Assembly (NCBI RefSeq): GCF_014171595.1
Contig: NZ_CP050451.1
Span: 2,914,001-2,978,000, forward strand
DNA length: 64,000 nucleotides
Reading direction: 5' to 3'
Origin: Massilia sp. Se16.2.3
Lineage (GTDB): Bacteria > Pseudomonadota > Gammaproteobacteria > Burkholderiales > Burkholderiaceae_D
The notes under the pieces were generated by a model. It saw nothing but the letters and a program-made list of their open reading frames with translations, was not told the origin of the DNA and searched no databases. This document shows, in pieces, positions 25,943 to 34,284 of the stretch; the first letter of the stretch is position 1, and each line of letters starts with the position of its first letter. The position numbers were made by a program, and so were the translations under genes.

Positions 25943-26257
25943 ATGTCCGTCTTCGCTAAGCGAATGAAAGAAGCTCGACTCAGGGCTGGGTTGTCACAGG
26001 AAAAGCTCGGCGTCCTGGCAGGGATCGATGAAATGTCATCGAGCGCGCGTATGAATCAGTACGAACGGGGCAAGCATGAGCCAGACTTTTCGCTGGTCGA
26101 GCGGGTGGCGAAAGTTCTCGACGTTCCTGAATGCTATTTCTACTGCAAGGACGATGATGTCGCCTTGGTTCTGGTCCAGATGCACCAAGTCCCCGCAGGT
26201 CAGAAACAAGAAATGATCGGCGCAGTCAGGCGAGTGCTGGCTGACTGGTCTGCTTAG
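25943..26257 (+). CDS. XRE-family HTH transcriptional regulator
   Basis: 104 residues. A helix-turn-helix (RAGLSQEKLGVLAGIDEMSSSARMNQYERGKHEPDF) fills residues ~12-48, followed by LVERVAKVLDVPECYFYCKDDDVA and a C-terminal helix (QKQEMIGAVRRVLADW). The 'SSARMNQYERGKH' variant is common in regulators beside tyrosine integrases. Divergent from the 25.35-kb gene and convergent with the integrase, whose last codons it overlaps by about 30 bp. Likely a repressor controlling the element. Confidence 0.9.
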   Translation: MSVFAKRMKEARLRAGLSQEKLGVLAGIDEMSSSARMNQYERGKHEPDFSLVERVAKVLDVPECYFYCKDDDVALVLVQMHQVPAGQKQEMIGAVRRVLADWSA

Positions 26258-27557
26258 GTTCAACCACGAACTCTACTGCAGCCTGTTCCAACACCCATGC
26301 TTCGATCTGATCATGCCATTTCCTCAGTAGATCGAGAGGGCGCCGGCGGTAGTGTTTCTCTGCCAGGGCGCTCGGTTTGTGGCCCATGATCTGCGCCGAG
26401 ATGCCGCTCGGCATTTCAACCCATTCGCACAAGGTGCCGAATGAACGACGGAGACCGTGCAACGAAACGTGAGGCAGGCCTGCCGCTGCCAAAGCCTTGG
26501 TGTGGGCAATACGCGGCTCAGCTAGCCTGCCGTCTTCCGCAGTCGGGCTGCTGAACACCCAGTCGTTACGGCGGGGTAGCGACGCGAGAAGCCACGAGAC
26601 GAACGGCGTGAGGGGGATGGTGCGCTCGCCCTCGACCTTGTCCTTGATAGTCAGGCTCCGCCATTGGAAGTCAACGTCGCCCCAACGCAAGCCGGCGAGT
26701 TCTTCACGACGTGCGCCCGTCAACAGCAGCGCTTGAAGGTATGCGCTGATGACTGGATTTTTGATCTTTTGCACGGCGGCAAACCATGCCGTCAACTGCT
26801 CTCGCTGCAGGCTGTCGCCGTCCTTAGTCTGTGCTTTTGGAAGTGCATCCCGCACCGCACGCGCATTGTATGCATCGGGTGGCACAATGTCTCGGTATGC
26901 AGGGAAATCGGCAGCCCAGCGAATGAATGCTCGCAAGAGTCGATAGCTCTGCGCGGCATTGGTTGGCCGTGTTGCCGCCTCATGTTCAAGCCACGTCGAG
27001 ATTTTTTGTCCAGTAAGCTGGGCCAGGGGCAGCTGCATTAAGGGGGCCATGGGTCCGGCGACAGTCACACCCTTGCCACGTTTCTTCGCCTCACCGCCGG
27101 GTGCGGTCAGCGTCATGTGGTTCTGCAAATGCCCCGCGCTCCATTTTGACTTGCGTGTATCGATATAAAGCGGCCATATTTCCCCGAGGGTTACGCTCTG
27201 CCTTATAACCTCAGCTCTTGCGGTCTCAACGGCCGATGCCTTGGCGACGCGTTTAGCGTGTTCCTCAGCCAGTTGGTCTGCTTTGACCTGACGAGGGTCT
27301 TGCCCGCCATCAACGATCACCTTGAGCCTGCGCGCTTCGTTCTGTGCAGCAAGCAGGGTCCAGGTCTTAGGATCGCCAATCGTAATGCGGATGACCTGGC
27401 CGTTCAATTTCGCCTGAAAGATGAACGCCTTTGCGCCGCCCGGTGAAGCGCGGAGACCCAATCCCGGCGCTGCTGCATCCCAAAGAAAGGCGGGAAGCTT
27501 CGCTGACTCACAGCGGAAATCCTCGATGCGCCCCGCCGTAAACTTGATTTTTGCCAC
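26226..27557 (-). CDS. Tyrosine site-specific integrase
   Basis: 443 residues. The N-terminal DUF4102-like arm (FLWDAAAPGLGLRASPGGAKAFIFQAKLNG) binds arm sites, a SAM-like core-binding domain follows, then the catalytic domain with Arg283 (GARREELAGLRW), His367 and Arg370 (HGLRRSF), His393 (MGHKP) and nucleophile Tyr403 (KHYRRRP). All five residues are present. It starts about 170 bp from the tRNA-Arg fragment that I read as its attachment site and points away from it. It should catalyse integration and, with a directionality factor, excision of the island. Confidence 0.93.
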   Translation of the reverse strand: MAKIKFTAGRIEDFRCESAKLPAFLWDAAAPGLGLRASPGGAKAFIFQAKLNGQVIRITIGDPKTWTLLAAQNEARRLKVIVDGGQDPRQVKADQLAEEHAKRVAKASAVETARAEVIRQSVTLGEIWPLYIDTRKSKWSAGHLQNHMTLTAPGGEAKKRGKGVTVAGPMAPLMQLPLAQLTGQKISTWLEHEAATRPTNAAQSYRLLRAFIRWAADFPAYRDIVPPDAYNARAVRDALPKAQTKDGDSLQREQLTAWFAAVQKIKNPVISAYLQALLLTGARREELAGLRWGDVDFQWRSLTIKDKVEGERTIPLTPFVSWLLASLPRRNDWVFSSPTAEDGRLAEPRIAHTKALAAAGLPHVSLHGLRRSFGTLCEWVEMPSGISAQIMGHKPSALAEKHYRRRPLDLLRKWHDQIEAWVLEQAAVEFVVEPKQTSQPALA

Positions 27558-27723
27558 TATTTACTCTCCGCAGGCTTCGTGTACCCTCTGTGTACCCCGG
27601 CGAGCAGTATATCAAGCAGTATGAATCAACACAACGTCGACTGGCATCGATCGTAAACCATTGAATTCAAACAAAATAACAATTCCGGTAGACCACAATC
27701 AACACGCCGGAATGCCGAGTTGT

Positions 27724-27773
27724 TCAGCCTTCTAAGCTGAGGGTCGCTGGTTCGAACCCAGCTGGGCAGGCCA
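27724..27773 (+). other. attR: 3' fragment of tRNA-Arg(TCT)
   Basis: The anticodon arm TCAGC-CTTCTAA-GCTGA (27,724-27,740, anticodon TCT at 27,731-27,733), a 5-base variable loop, the T-arm GCTGG-TTCGAAC-CCAGC (27,746-27,762) and the acceptor strand plus encoded CCA (to 27,773) are complete. The 5' acceptor (CTGCCCA expected) and D-arm are absent, so this is not a working tRNA. A tRNA 3' half beside an integrase is the standard trace of site-specific integration, and marks the right end of the island. Confidence 0.8.
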
Positions 27774-28835
27774 CAGCTTCCACCACGTCTCCCACTGACC
27801 TGCCTAGCCTTCTTGGCCGCTGCCATGCGTTGGATTGCGTGTGCTGCCCTCGAGGCACGCATCGGTGGCGGAGAAGGGCTCCGCCGTCCCCGAGGCGCAG
27901 TCTGCGCCTGTCGTTCCACCCATTCCCAGCATCATCCGCGACGATTCCCGCGCTTCCGGGCGATATTCCTCGATGCTGCTGCAGAAACGTGCCGATAAGG
28001 GGTGTAATGCACCCTGCAGCAACGCACACCGCATTACCCTCCCGCAGTGACCACCGGTACCTCGGGGTGCTTGCGCCTCATTCTGTAACAGCCACGCGTG
28101 CCCGCGCCTGTCATGCGAGGGTAGGGCGGGTATGGTCGACAGCGCAACCCGCCGGTCCGCGTGCCTGCCACCGCCATCGTTTCCCGCATGGCTGCGCCCG
28201 GGTCTGCCGGCGTCCCGCACGCATGTTCGTCCCTGCATTACCCATGCTGCATGGCGTAGCGCTGAGCACTCACCTGGCTATTGTCAAGACACCCTCCCCA
28301 GATTCGTAGCAAGCCTTGCGCAGTGTCATATTTGTCACGGCTGAGCCCTCGCAAACCGTTGTGAGCACGCGACGCCGTGCTCATGGAAGGTGGTGTAGCG
28401 GCGTCCAAAAATCAGCTCAACTGTTACCAAGCGTGAGTAAGTTGCGTCACAGAAATCGCGTTTTGGTTTCGATTTGTCCGAATTTGCCTACAAAACGGCG
28501 GCCATGCGAGCTCTAAATTTGGCGATATTATTGCATTCAAGATACGTTATTATCCACGGGGAATTTAACATTCCCTGTGCATACAGCTCAGCGCTAACAT
28601 TTTCACGCTTTCGTCAAATAATCCGCCAAATTACTGATTTCTATGGGAGAAATGCGGATTTCCGCATTTGCGCATGCTGTGATTTTTGAGAGATTCTCAT
28701 CTTTTTGCAACATTATTTCGACGCACGAATTAACATAAATATCAAACTTTTCTCTTGCTCATTTGTGTAAGCGCAAATATCATGACTTTCGGTTGTACTC
28801 TTGTTAAAAATGTAACCACACCTATTGGATGAGTC
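27774..28835. other. Gene-free region before the pilus locus
   Basis: 1,062 bases with no convincing gene; the short open frames on both strands have random-looking composition. From about 28,400 the sequence becomes clearly more AT-rich, and this part is the likely control region of the flp pilin gene. One palindrome is listed separately. No tRNA, IS or repeat array is seen. Confidence 0.5.
28650..28669. promoter_or_regulatory. Palindrome upstream of flp
   Basis: AAATGCGGA-TT-TCCGCATTT is a perfect 9-bp inverted repeat with a 2-base centre, 167 bp before the flp start in an AT-rich stretch. A 20-bp palindrome of this form suits a dimeric transcription factor; the regulator is unknown. Confidence 0.45.
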
Positions 28836-29123
28836 ATGAAAAAATTTATCGCACGTAGCCGTCAACTTGGTCAGGGCATGACTGAGTACATCATCATCGT
28901 CGCGCTGATCGCCGTCGCCGCAATCGCAGTGACCCAGCTGTTCGGCACGACCGTTCGTTCGCAGATGGGCGCGATCGCCAAGGAAGTTGGCGGCGATAAC
29001 GCCGGTTCGACCATCGCCGAAGCGAAAGCCGCTGGTGGCGCTGCTGCAACCGCTGCTGCGAAAAAACGTTCGCTGTCGACCTACGGCGACCAGGAGCAAA
29101 CCGGTTCGGCTGGCACCAACTAA
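28836..29123 (+). CDS. flp: Flp type IVb pilin
   Basis: 95 residues. The class III leader ends at Gly12 (RQLG|QGMTEY), which places Glu17 at +5 and Tyr18 at +6 of the mature protein, as in Flp pilins. A single hydrophobic helix follows (TEYIIIVALIAVAAIAVTQLF). The mature C-terminus is longer than usual for Flp and is rich in Ala and Gly (AEAKAAGGAAATAAAKKR). It forms the Tad pilus fibre after cleavage by a prepilin peptidase, whose gene is not in this window. First gene of the locus. Confidence 0.93.
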   Translation: MKKFIARSRQLGQGMTEYIIIVALIAVAAIAVTQLFGTTVRSQMGAIAKEVGGDNAGSTIAEAKAAGGAAATAAAKKRSLSTYGDQEQTGSAGTN

Positions 29124-29136
29124 TAGCCGTACCCGG

Positions 29137-29178
29137 ATGCCTGCGACAACTGTGGCGGTAATGCAGTTGTCGCGGCAT
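29137..29178 (+). terminator. Hairpin between flp and the assembly genes
   Basis: GCGACAACTG (29,143-29,152) pairs with CAGTTGTCGC (29,164-29,173), extended by ATGCC with GGCAT across a one-base bulge: a 15-bp stem with an 11-base loop. No T-run follows. It probably attenuates read-through or protects the 3' end of the abundant pilin mRNA. Confidence 0.65.
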
Positions 29179-29222
29179 TCCAGCAGTCCTCCCCGATTCA
29201 AGTAGCCCCTACCACGTACTAC

Positions 29223-30590
29223 ATGACGCCCATCCATCGCCCGTTTCGTCAACTCGCACGCCAGCGCGGACAAGCATTGATCTACGGGATATTCATCCTG
29301 TTCGGCGCGCTCATCGCAACCTTCTTCCTGTTTAACACCGGCCAGATGTCCGCGGAAAAAACGCGACTGGTCAATACCGCCGACGCCGTGGCCTACAGCG
29401 CCGGGGTGATGCACGCACGTGCACTGAATTTCAACGCCTACACCAATCGCGCTATGCTCGCCAACGAGACGACGGTCGCGCAGATGGTGAGCGTGTCGTC
29501 CTGGTTGAGGTACTCCAATCAGCACATGAACCGCATCAATCCGATGCTGTGCCAATACTATTACGCCATTCCGCTCGTCACCGCGACACTCGAGTACGTG
29601 CCCCTGTGCTATGCCCTGACCTACAAGGTCGTGGCGCAACCGGTGCTGACTGCCGCGCAAAATGCCTTCAATGCCATCGGTCCTGCTACCGTTGCCGCCT
29701 CCGAGTTGGTGAAGAAAGCCCAGCAGGCCGCCCAGCTCGCCGCGTTCGTCGCCCTTCCCCTGTCACGCAAAGAAGTGATGGAAGACGTCGCCAACGCCAA
29801 CTATAAAGACGACGGGACCATCTCCGTCGATACCCTTCCGCTGACGGATAACTGGACGCTGTTCGATGGCGGCTTCTTCATTAAACAACGCACCACCGCC
29901 GGCAACGAGCGCGCTCGTTTCCGCTCGCTCGAGCTGGCAATCGTCAACAGGGACACCTTCGTCGTCGATCGCTCCTGGACGTCGCAGTCCCCCTGGCCGT
30001 GTATTCTGCTGCCGGTAGGACGGGCCAACCACACGGGCTCCACGACCCTGAACGGCTACACCAGCTGGCGGGCAAACGACAATGCGACGTTCACGATCCG
30101 CACCTGGAAGTGGAGTCTGTTTAACTCCGGCTGCAAACAGACTTTCTCCTACACGCTCGGTACCGGCAGCCAGATTGCCGCTACGTCCAGCAGCGGCAAC
30201 TACAAGTATTCCGGTGTGCCGAGCTACTTCGATTTGTCCGACAACGCGCTGAAGTACGGCCCCTCCAATCCGAGCGCCGCGAAGAAGGACGATCCGAAGC
30301 TGCAATTCGCCATCCGTCTCACCCGCGACAAGGCGCAACAGAAAACTTCGGAAGGCCGCTCGCAGATCAAGCCGTCGGGCCGCCTGGCTGTTTACAACAG
30401 CAACCAGGCCGGGAACGTCATGGCGGCGGTCTCCACTTCCGAAGTCTTCTTCGACCGGTCGCACGCGCCGCGGGCCGACGGTCGCCGTGAGCTTGCCAGC
30501 CTGTTCAATCCATACTGGCAGGTCCATCTCGTCCCGAACTCGGACGCCGTGACGGCGGCCGCCATCGCATTACAAGGAGCAGGACCTTGA
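29223..30590 (+). CDS. TadG-like pilus assembly protein
   Basis: 455 residues. The N-terminus, ARQRGQALIYGIFILFGALIATFFLFNTGQMSAEKTRLVNTADAVAYSAG, is the TadG/TadE-type anchor followed by the conserved 'NTADAAAYSAG' block. The peptidase-site glutamate at +5 is Tyr here, so processing is uncertain, as is normal for TadG. The rest is a large periplasmic region with no von Willebrand domain that I can see. No good ribosome site precedes the ATG, so coupling to an upstream message or a different start is possible. Ends inside the start of the next gene. Confidence 0.8.
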   Translation: MTPIHRPFRQLARQRGQALIYGIFILFGALIATFFLFNTGQMSAEKTRLVNTADAVAYSAGVMHARALNFNAYTNRAMLANETTVAQMVSVSSWLRYSNQHMNRINPMLCQYYYAIPLVTATLEYVPLCYALTYKVVAQPVLTAAQNAFNAIGPATVAASELVKKAQQAAQLAAFVALPLSRKEVMEDVANANYKDDGTISVDTLPLTDNWTLFDGGFFIKQRTTAGNERARFRSLELAIVNRDTFVVDRSWTSQSPWPCILLPVGRANHTGSTTLNGYTSWRANDNATFTIRTWKWSLFNSGCKQTFSYTLGTGSQIAATSSSGNYKYSGVPSYFDLSDNALKYGPSNPSAAKKDDPKLQFAIRLTRDKAQQKTSEGRSQIKPSGRLAVYNSNQAGNVMAAVSTSEVFFDRSHAPRADGRRELASLFNPYWQVHLVPNSDAVTAAAIALQGAGP

Positions 30591-31489
30591 AGTTCCGTAG
30601 CACAATGTTGTCACGAATGACGATTGCCGGCGCCGGCCTCTTGCTTGCCTGCGCTGGCGGGATGGCCAACGCGGGAACGGCCATGGAAAAGCAGATCATC
30701 CAGGCGCCGATGCCGCATAACGAGTTCGGCGGCGGCCCAAAGATCAAGGTGCACTACATGCGCTTGCACATGGGTGAAGAAAGCGATCGGATGCGCGAGC
30801 AGAGCCGAGGCATGGTCAAGTCGCTACAAAATATGGTCGACATGTGCGTCAAGATGCGCCGCCTCCAAAAGGCCTCTGTGAATCCGCCACGCCAGTTGCC
30901 GGACTACGCCGAGGGCTACATGCAGGACACCTACACCACGGCCAATCGCGAGATCACCTATACGCGCATTTATCGCGCCGAGCTGAATGACGATTGCAGC
31001 CTGAAGGAACGCGACGACTACACGGCCGTGCTGAGTTCGCAGGCGGGGAAGTGCGAGATCGACCTGACCGAGCGCAAGGCCGAAGGGGAGTGCGATGCGG
31101 CCGTACACGCGCGCTCACCCGTGGTTCCACGCGCCCCGGGCGCCGTGACGATACAGCAGCAGATCGCCGCGCTCAAAGCGAATCCTCGTACGGCGGCGGT
31201 GGCGGCGCAGGTGGAGCGAATGGCCGGTTCCTCCGGCCCGACCGGCAGGACCAAGGTTATCGCCGGCGTCAAGTGCGAGGAAGCGAACGGGGGTAAACCG
31301 GGCGACCTTACCTGCCGCGCGCTTGGCGGCTCCTTCCGTCCCTATACCGAGCTGTTTGTCGAAACGAACGAAGGCGGCTACCCGGTAGCGAAGGCCCGCG
31401 AGGCGCGCTTCGATGCCATGGTAGGAGCCGACGTGTTCGCGCCGCACCAGCGCGGCGGTTTCCGCATCAACCCGAGGAGCGACGAATGA
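30587..31489 (+). CDS. Hypothetical exported protein of the Tad locus
   Basis: 300 residues. The best start is a TTG at 30,587 overlapping the previous stop, with AAGGAG eight bases upstream; ATG at 30,605 is the alternative. A signal peptide (MTIAGAGLLLACAGGMANAG) is followed by a charged, mostly helical protein with paired cysteines (MVDMCVKM, NDDCSL, GKCEID, GECD, VKCEE, LTCRALGG). I do not recognise the family. It sits tightly between TadG-like and TadE-like genes and is probably a periplasmic assembly factor. Confidence 0.75.
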   Translation: MKFRSTMLSRMTIAGAGLLLACAGGMANAGTAMEKQIIQAPMPHNEFGGGPKIKVHYMRLHMGEESDRMREQSRGMVKSLQNMVDMCVKMRRLQKASVNPPRQLPDYAEGYMQDTYTTANREITYTRIYRAELNDDCSLKERDDYTAVLSSQAGKCEIDLTERKAEGECDAAVHARSPVVPRAPGAVTIQQQIAALKANPRTAAVAAQVERMAGSSGPTGRTKVIAGVKCEEANGGKPGDLTCRALGGSFRPYTELFVETNEGGYPVAKAREARFDAMVGADVFAPHQRGGFRINPRSDE

Positions 31490-32316
31490 ACCGACTCACC
31501 GCATCGCGCCGGCTCGCCCAGCATGGCCAGGCCCTGACCGAATTCCTGCTGATCGCGCTGGTATTGATCCCGATTTTCCTGGTGCTGCCGCTGATCGCGA
31601 AGTACCAGGACATCGCCCACGCAACCGAAATGGCGGCGCGCTATGTCGCATTCGATGCCACCATCCGCAACGACCAGAACAGCACCTGGAAAACGCCCGA
31701 GGAGCTGTCGGGCGAAGTGCAGCGCCGTTTCTTCAGCAACCCCAACGCGCCCATCAAGACTGGCGACGTTCCAGGCGACTTCAAGGCCAACCAGAACCTG
31801 TTCTGGCGCGATCCTGAAGACAAATCGCTCATCCGTAATTTCGGCAGCGACATCCGGGTGAGTTTCGGCGAATCGCTCAACGCCGATCGTGCACATGCTT
31901 TCAAAGGAACCAAGGACGGCCAGCCTTTCCTCCTGTTCCAGGACCCGCTCAAGCTGAAGTCGAACGGCATGTACCGCGCCAACGTCACCGTCACCCTGGC
32001 CAACCTGTCCAATAACCTGGTCGGACCGACCAAAAGCTACGACAAGTTCAAGAACATCAGCCTGACCATGACGCGCCATACCGACCTCGTCATCGATCCA
32101 TGGGGGGCGCGCGGTCCAGGCCAGGTGATCGACAAAGTGGGTGATCCACTTGCTTATCCCGCTAGTGCACTGGAACCTTTACGTGTAGCCGTGGATGCGC
32201 TCGTTGGCATCATGGAGAGCCCGCGTTACCTCCCAGGCGCGTGCTTCACATGCGGACCGAAAATCGGCAAGCTCGACTACTGGCGCGACGACGTGCCTGC
32301 CGATCGCTTGCCGTAG
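31486..32316 (+). CDS. TadE-like pseudopilin
   Basis: 276 residues, ATGA overlap with the gene before. The leader ends at Gly14 (AQHG|QALTEFLL), giving Glu at +5, then a hydrophobic helix (LLIALVLIPIFLVLPLIAKY) and the EMAARYVAFDA block of TadE-type proteins. About 230 residues of periplasmic domain follow. It should be cleaved by the Tad prepilin peptidase and act as a minor pilin in assembly. Confidence 0.85.
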   Translation: MNRLTASRRLAQHGQALTEFLLIALVLIPIFLVLPLIAKYQDIAHATEMAARYVAFDATIRNDQNSTWKTPEELSGEVQRRFFSNPNAPIKTGDVPGDFKANQNLFWRDPEDKSLIRNFGSDIRVSFGESLNADRAHAFKGTKDGQPFLLFQDPLKLKSNGMYRANVTVTLANLSNNLVGPTKSYDKFKNISLTMTRHTDLVIDPWGARGPGQVIDKVGDPLAYPASALEPLRVAVDALVGIMESPRYLPGACFTCGPKIGKLDYWRDDVPADRLP

Positions 32317-32327
32317 ACGGGAAGGGC

Positions 32328-33098
32328 ATGCTGAATTTTTCACTTCGCGCGGCACTGCCGCGCCGGCTCGTTTGTACTGGCTTGTTGCTGGCTTTATCCA
32401 GTGCGCCGCTTGCCGCCGCACCTGCGTGGCCGACTGTCAAGCTGCCACCTGCGGCCGAGACTTTTCCCATCGGCGAACAGATGATCGTCAACGGCATGCC
32501 GATGCGCATGCAGGGCTTCGTGCTGCACATGGAGCCGAAGGAGGCCCTCACGTGGTTCCGCCGCAACATGGGCAAGCCGCTGATGGAAGACCTTGTTGAC
32601 GACAAGCTCGTCCTTGGCCGCGCCGAAGGAGACTTCTACATGACGGTGCAGCTCGAGCCGGCCGGTCCTGGCGGCAAGGGCGTGCGCGGCACGGTAGCGG
32701 TCACCGACCTGAAAGGGGCTCACGACCGCCGCGACGAGAACGCGGCCGCCAACGCGCGCATGCTGAACCGCCTGCCGGGCGGCACCAAGCTGCTCAACCA
32801 GATGAGCTCCAGCGACGGCGGCAAGTTCGCTGCCTACGTGGTGGCCGAGAACGGCCACAGCGAAACGCTCAATCGCAACAGCCTCGTCGACAACCTGCGC
32901 CGCGAGGGCTTCCATCTCGAACGCGACAACCCGCTCGACCAGCCCGCCACGAAAGGCCTGCCGGACCCGCTGCGCCGTGGCCGCACCTTGAGCTTCAAGG
33001 GCAAGGGCAAGGAAGCGACGGCCGTCATCCGCGCCAACGGCAACGGCCAGACCAGCATCGTCCTCAACACCGTCACCACCATGGAGCGTGTGAAGTGA
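32328..33098 (+). CDS. Hypothetical exported protein of the Tad locus
   Basis: 256 residues from the ATG at 32,328 (GAAGGG just upstream). A clear Sec signal (LVCTGLLLALSSAPLAAA) precedes a protein with the pattern of a two-lobed periplasmic domain: MRMQGFVLHMEPKEALTWFRRNMG, then GDFYMTVQLEPAGPGGKGVRGTVAVTDL. No family name recalled. Its stop overlaps the GTG of the next small pilin-like gene, so it belongs to the operon. Confidence 0.75.
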   Translation: MLNFSLRAALPRRLVCTGLLLALSSAPLAAAPAWPTVKLPPAAETFPIGEQMIVNGMPMRMQGFVLHMEPKEALTWFRRNMGKPLMEDLVDDKLVLGRAEGDFYMTVQLEPAGPGGKGVRGTVAVTDLKGAHDRRDENAAANARMLNRLPGGTKLLNQMSSSDGGKFAAYVVAENGHSETLNRNSLVDNLRREGFHLERDNPLDQPATKGLPDPLRRGRTLSFKGKGKEATAVIRANGNGQTSIVLNTVTTMERVK

Positions 33099-33295
33099 AA
33101 TCCCCACGTCGTTCCCAGCGCGGCCACATGATCACCGAATACGTGGTCGTCTGTGGCGTGCTGGCGTTCATCCTGTTCGTTCCCATCGCCGATGGGGCCA
33201 GTTCGGGCCAGTCGAGAACCACCGTCGAGATCATCATCGACGGCTTCACCAAGGCCTACAAGAAGTTCAGTTTTGCCCTCTCACTACCAACTTGA
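33095..33295 (+). CDS. Small type IVb pilin-like protein
   Basis: 66 residues, starting with GTG at 33,095 inside the previous stop (GTGA). SQRG|HMITEYVVVCGVLAFILF has the leader glycine at 10 and Glu at +5, then one hydrophobic helix, then a short hydrophilic end (TTVEIIIDGFTKAYKKF). Architecture equals Flp, but the sequence is distinct and the mature part is shorter. Probably a minor pilin or an initiation subunit. Confidence 0.8.
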   Translation: MKSPRRSQRGHMITEYVVVCGVLAFILFVPIADGASSGQSRTTVEIIIDGFTKAYKKFSFALSLPT

Positions 33296-33297
33296 TC

Positions 33298-34230
33298 ATG
33301 AAGCTCAGCCAACAGCAAACCGTCTCAAAGATTCGTCAGTTCAAGCCCAACCGGACTTGGGCCGTGCTCATCGTCGCGCTCGTCATCGGCGGCGGGGCTG
33401 CGCTTGCAGCGCGCAGTTACCTGAACCGCCAGATGGCGTCGATCGAGGCCAAGGCCAAGGGCTCGACGGTCACGGCGATCGTTGCCAAGGGGGATATTCC
33501 CAAGGGCACGCGACTATCGGCCGAGAACATGGCGCTGCGCCCGATCCCGGTCGAATTCGCCCATTCGGTGGCGGTCACGCCGGACGACTTCGAGCGCATC
33601 GACGGCCAGGTGCTGGCCTATCCGGTCAAGAGCGGCGAGATGATCATGTGGGGCCTGCTCGAAACCCAGAAGGTGCCGACCTTCTCGGCACGCGTCGAAA
33701 CGGGCCGTCGCGCCATGACGGTGCCGGTCGACGAGATCAACTCGATCTCCGGCATGCTCGAGCCGGGCGACACCATCGACCTGATGGTCTCGCTCGACCG
33801 CGAAGGCAAGAAGTTCACCTTCCCGCTGCTGCAAAGCGTGGACGTGATGGCGACCGGCCAGCGATCGGAGGACGACCCTAAGGGCGGCGAGCCGCGCCAG
33901 TACACGACGGTGACCGTGAACACCTCGCCGGCCGAGGCACGCCAGCTGATCGCCGCGCGCGAAATGGGCAAGCTGACGGCGCTGCTGCGCAATCCGCAGG
34001 ACAAGGGACCATTCGACGAGAAGCGCTACGACGTTGCAGGCCTGCTGGGCCTGGATGGCCAGGCACCGCGCATCAAGGCTACCGGAGGCCGCGGGCCGCG
34101 CCGCGTGGCCGTGATCTACGGTGGTCCGAACGTGTCGAACCTGCCGCCGGAAGCGTTGCGCCTGGCGCGCGCGGCAAGCCCTGCGCCCGAGCCCGCGCCT
34201 GCCGCGGTGCCGCCCGCCACGGCCCCTTGA
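33298..34230 (+). CDS. cpaB: Flp pilus assembly protein CpaB/RcpC
   Basis: 310 residues from the ATG at 33,298; a TTG at 33,292 overlapping the preceding stop is possible. An N-terminal membrane anchor (WAVLIVALVIGGGAALAARSYL) is followed by the SAF domain (VTAIVAKGDIPKGTRLSAENMALRPIP) and the RcpC-type region (RRAMTVPVDEINSISGMLEPGDTIDLMVS, TVTVNTSPAEARQLIAA). The C-terminal ~30 residues are Pro/Ala-rich. Periplasmic part of the Tad secretion channel next to the secretin. Confidence 0.92.
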   Translation: MKLSQQQTVSKIRQFKPNRTWAVLIVALVIGGGAALAARSYLNRQMASIEAKAKGSTVTAIVAKGDIPKGTRLSAENMALRPIPVEFAHSVAVTPDDFERIDGQVLAYPVKSGEMIMWGLLETQKVPTFSARVETGRRAMTVPVDEINSISGMLEPGDTIDLMVSLDREGKKFTFPLLQSVDVMATGQRSEDDPKGGEPRQYTTVTVNTSPAEARQLIAAREMGKLTALLRNPQDKGPFDEKRYDVAGLLGLDGQAPRIKATGGRGPRRVAVIYGGPNVSNLPPEALRLARAASPAPEPAPAAVPPATAP

Positions 34231-34284
34231 TTTGCCTGTCTTGCACTGCGCCCCGCGCCCGAACCACCGACGTGAACTGAATTA

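Noticed and set aside
27660..27773. A complete tRNA-Arg gene
   Set aside because: No 5' acceptor strand or D-arm can be found upstream of the anticodon arm, so only the 3' half is present.
27804..28238. Open frames on both strands in the gap after attR
   Set aside because: Low-complexity Arg/Gly/His composition, no start signals, and one of them is the familiar false translation of a tRNA region (PAGFEPATLSLEG).
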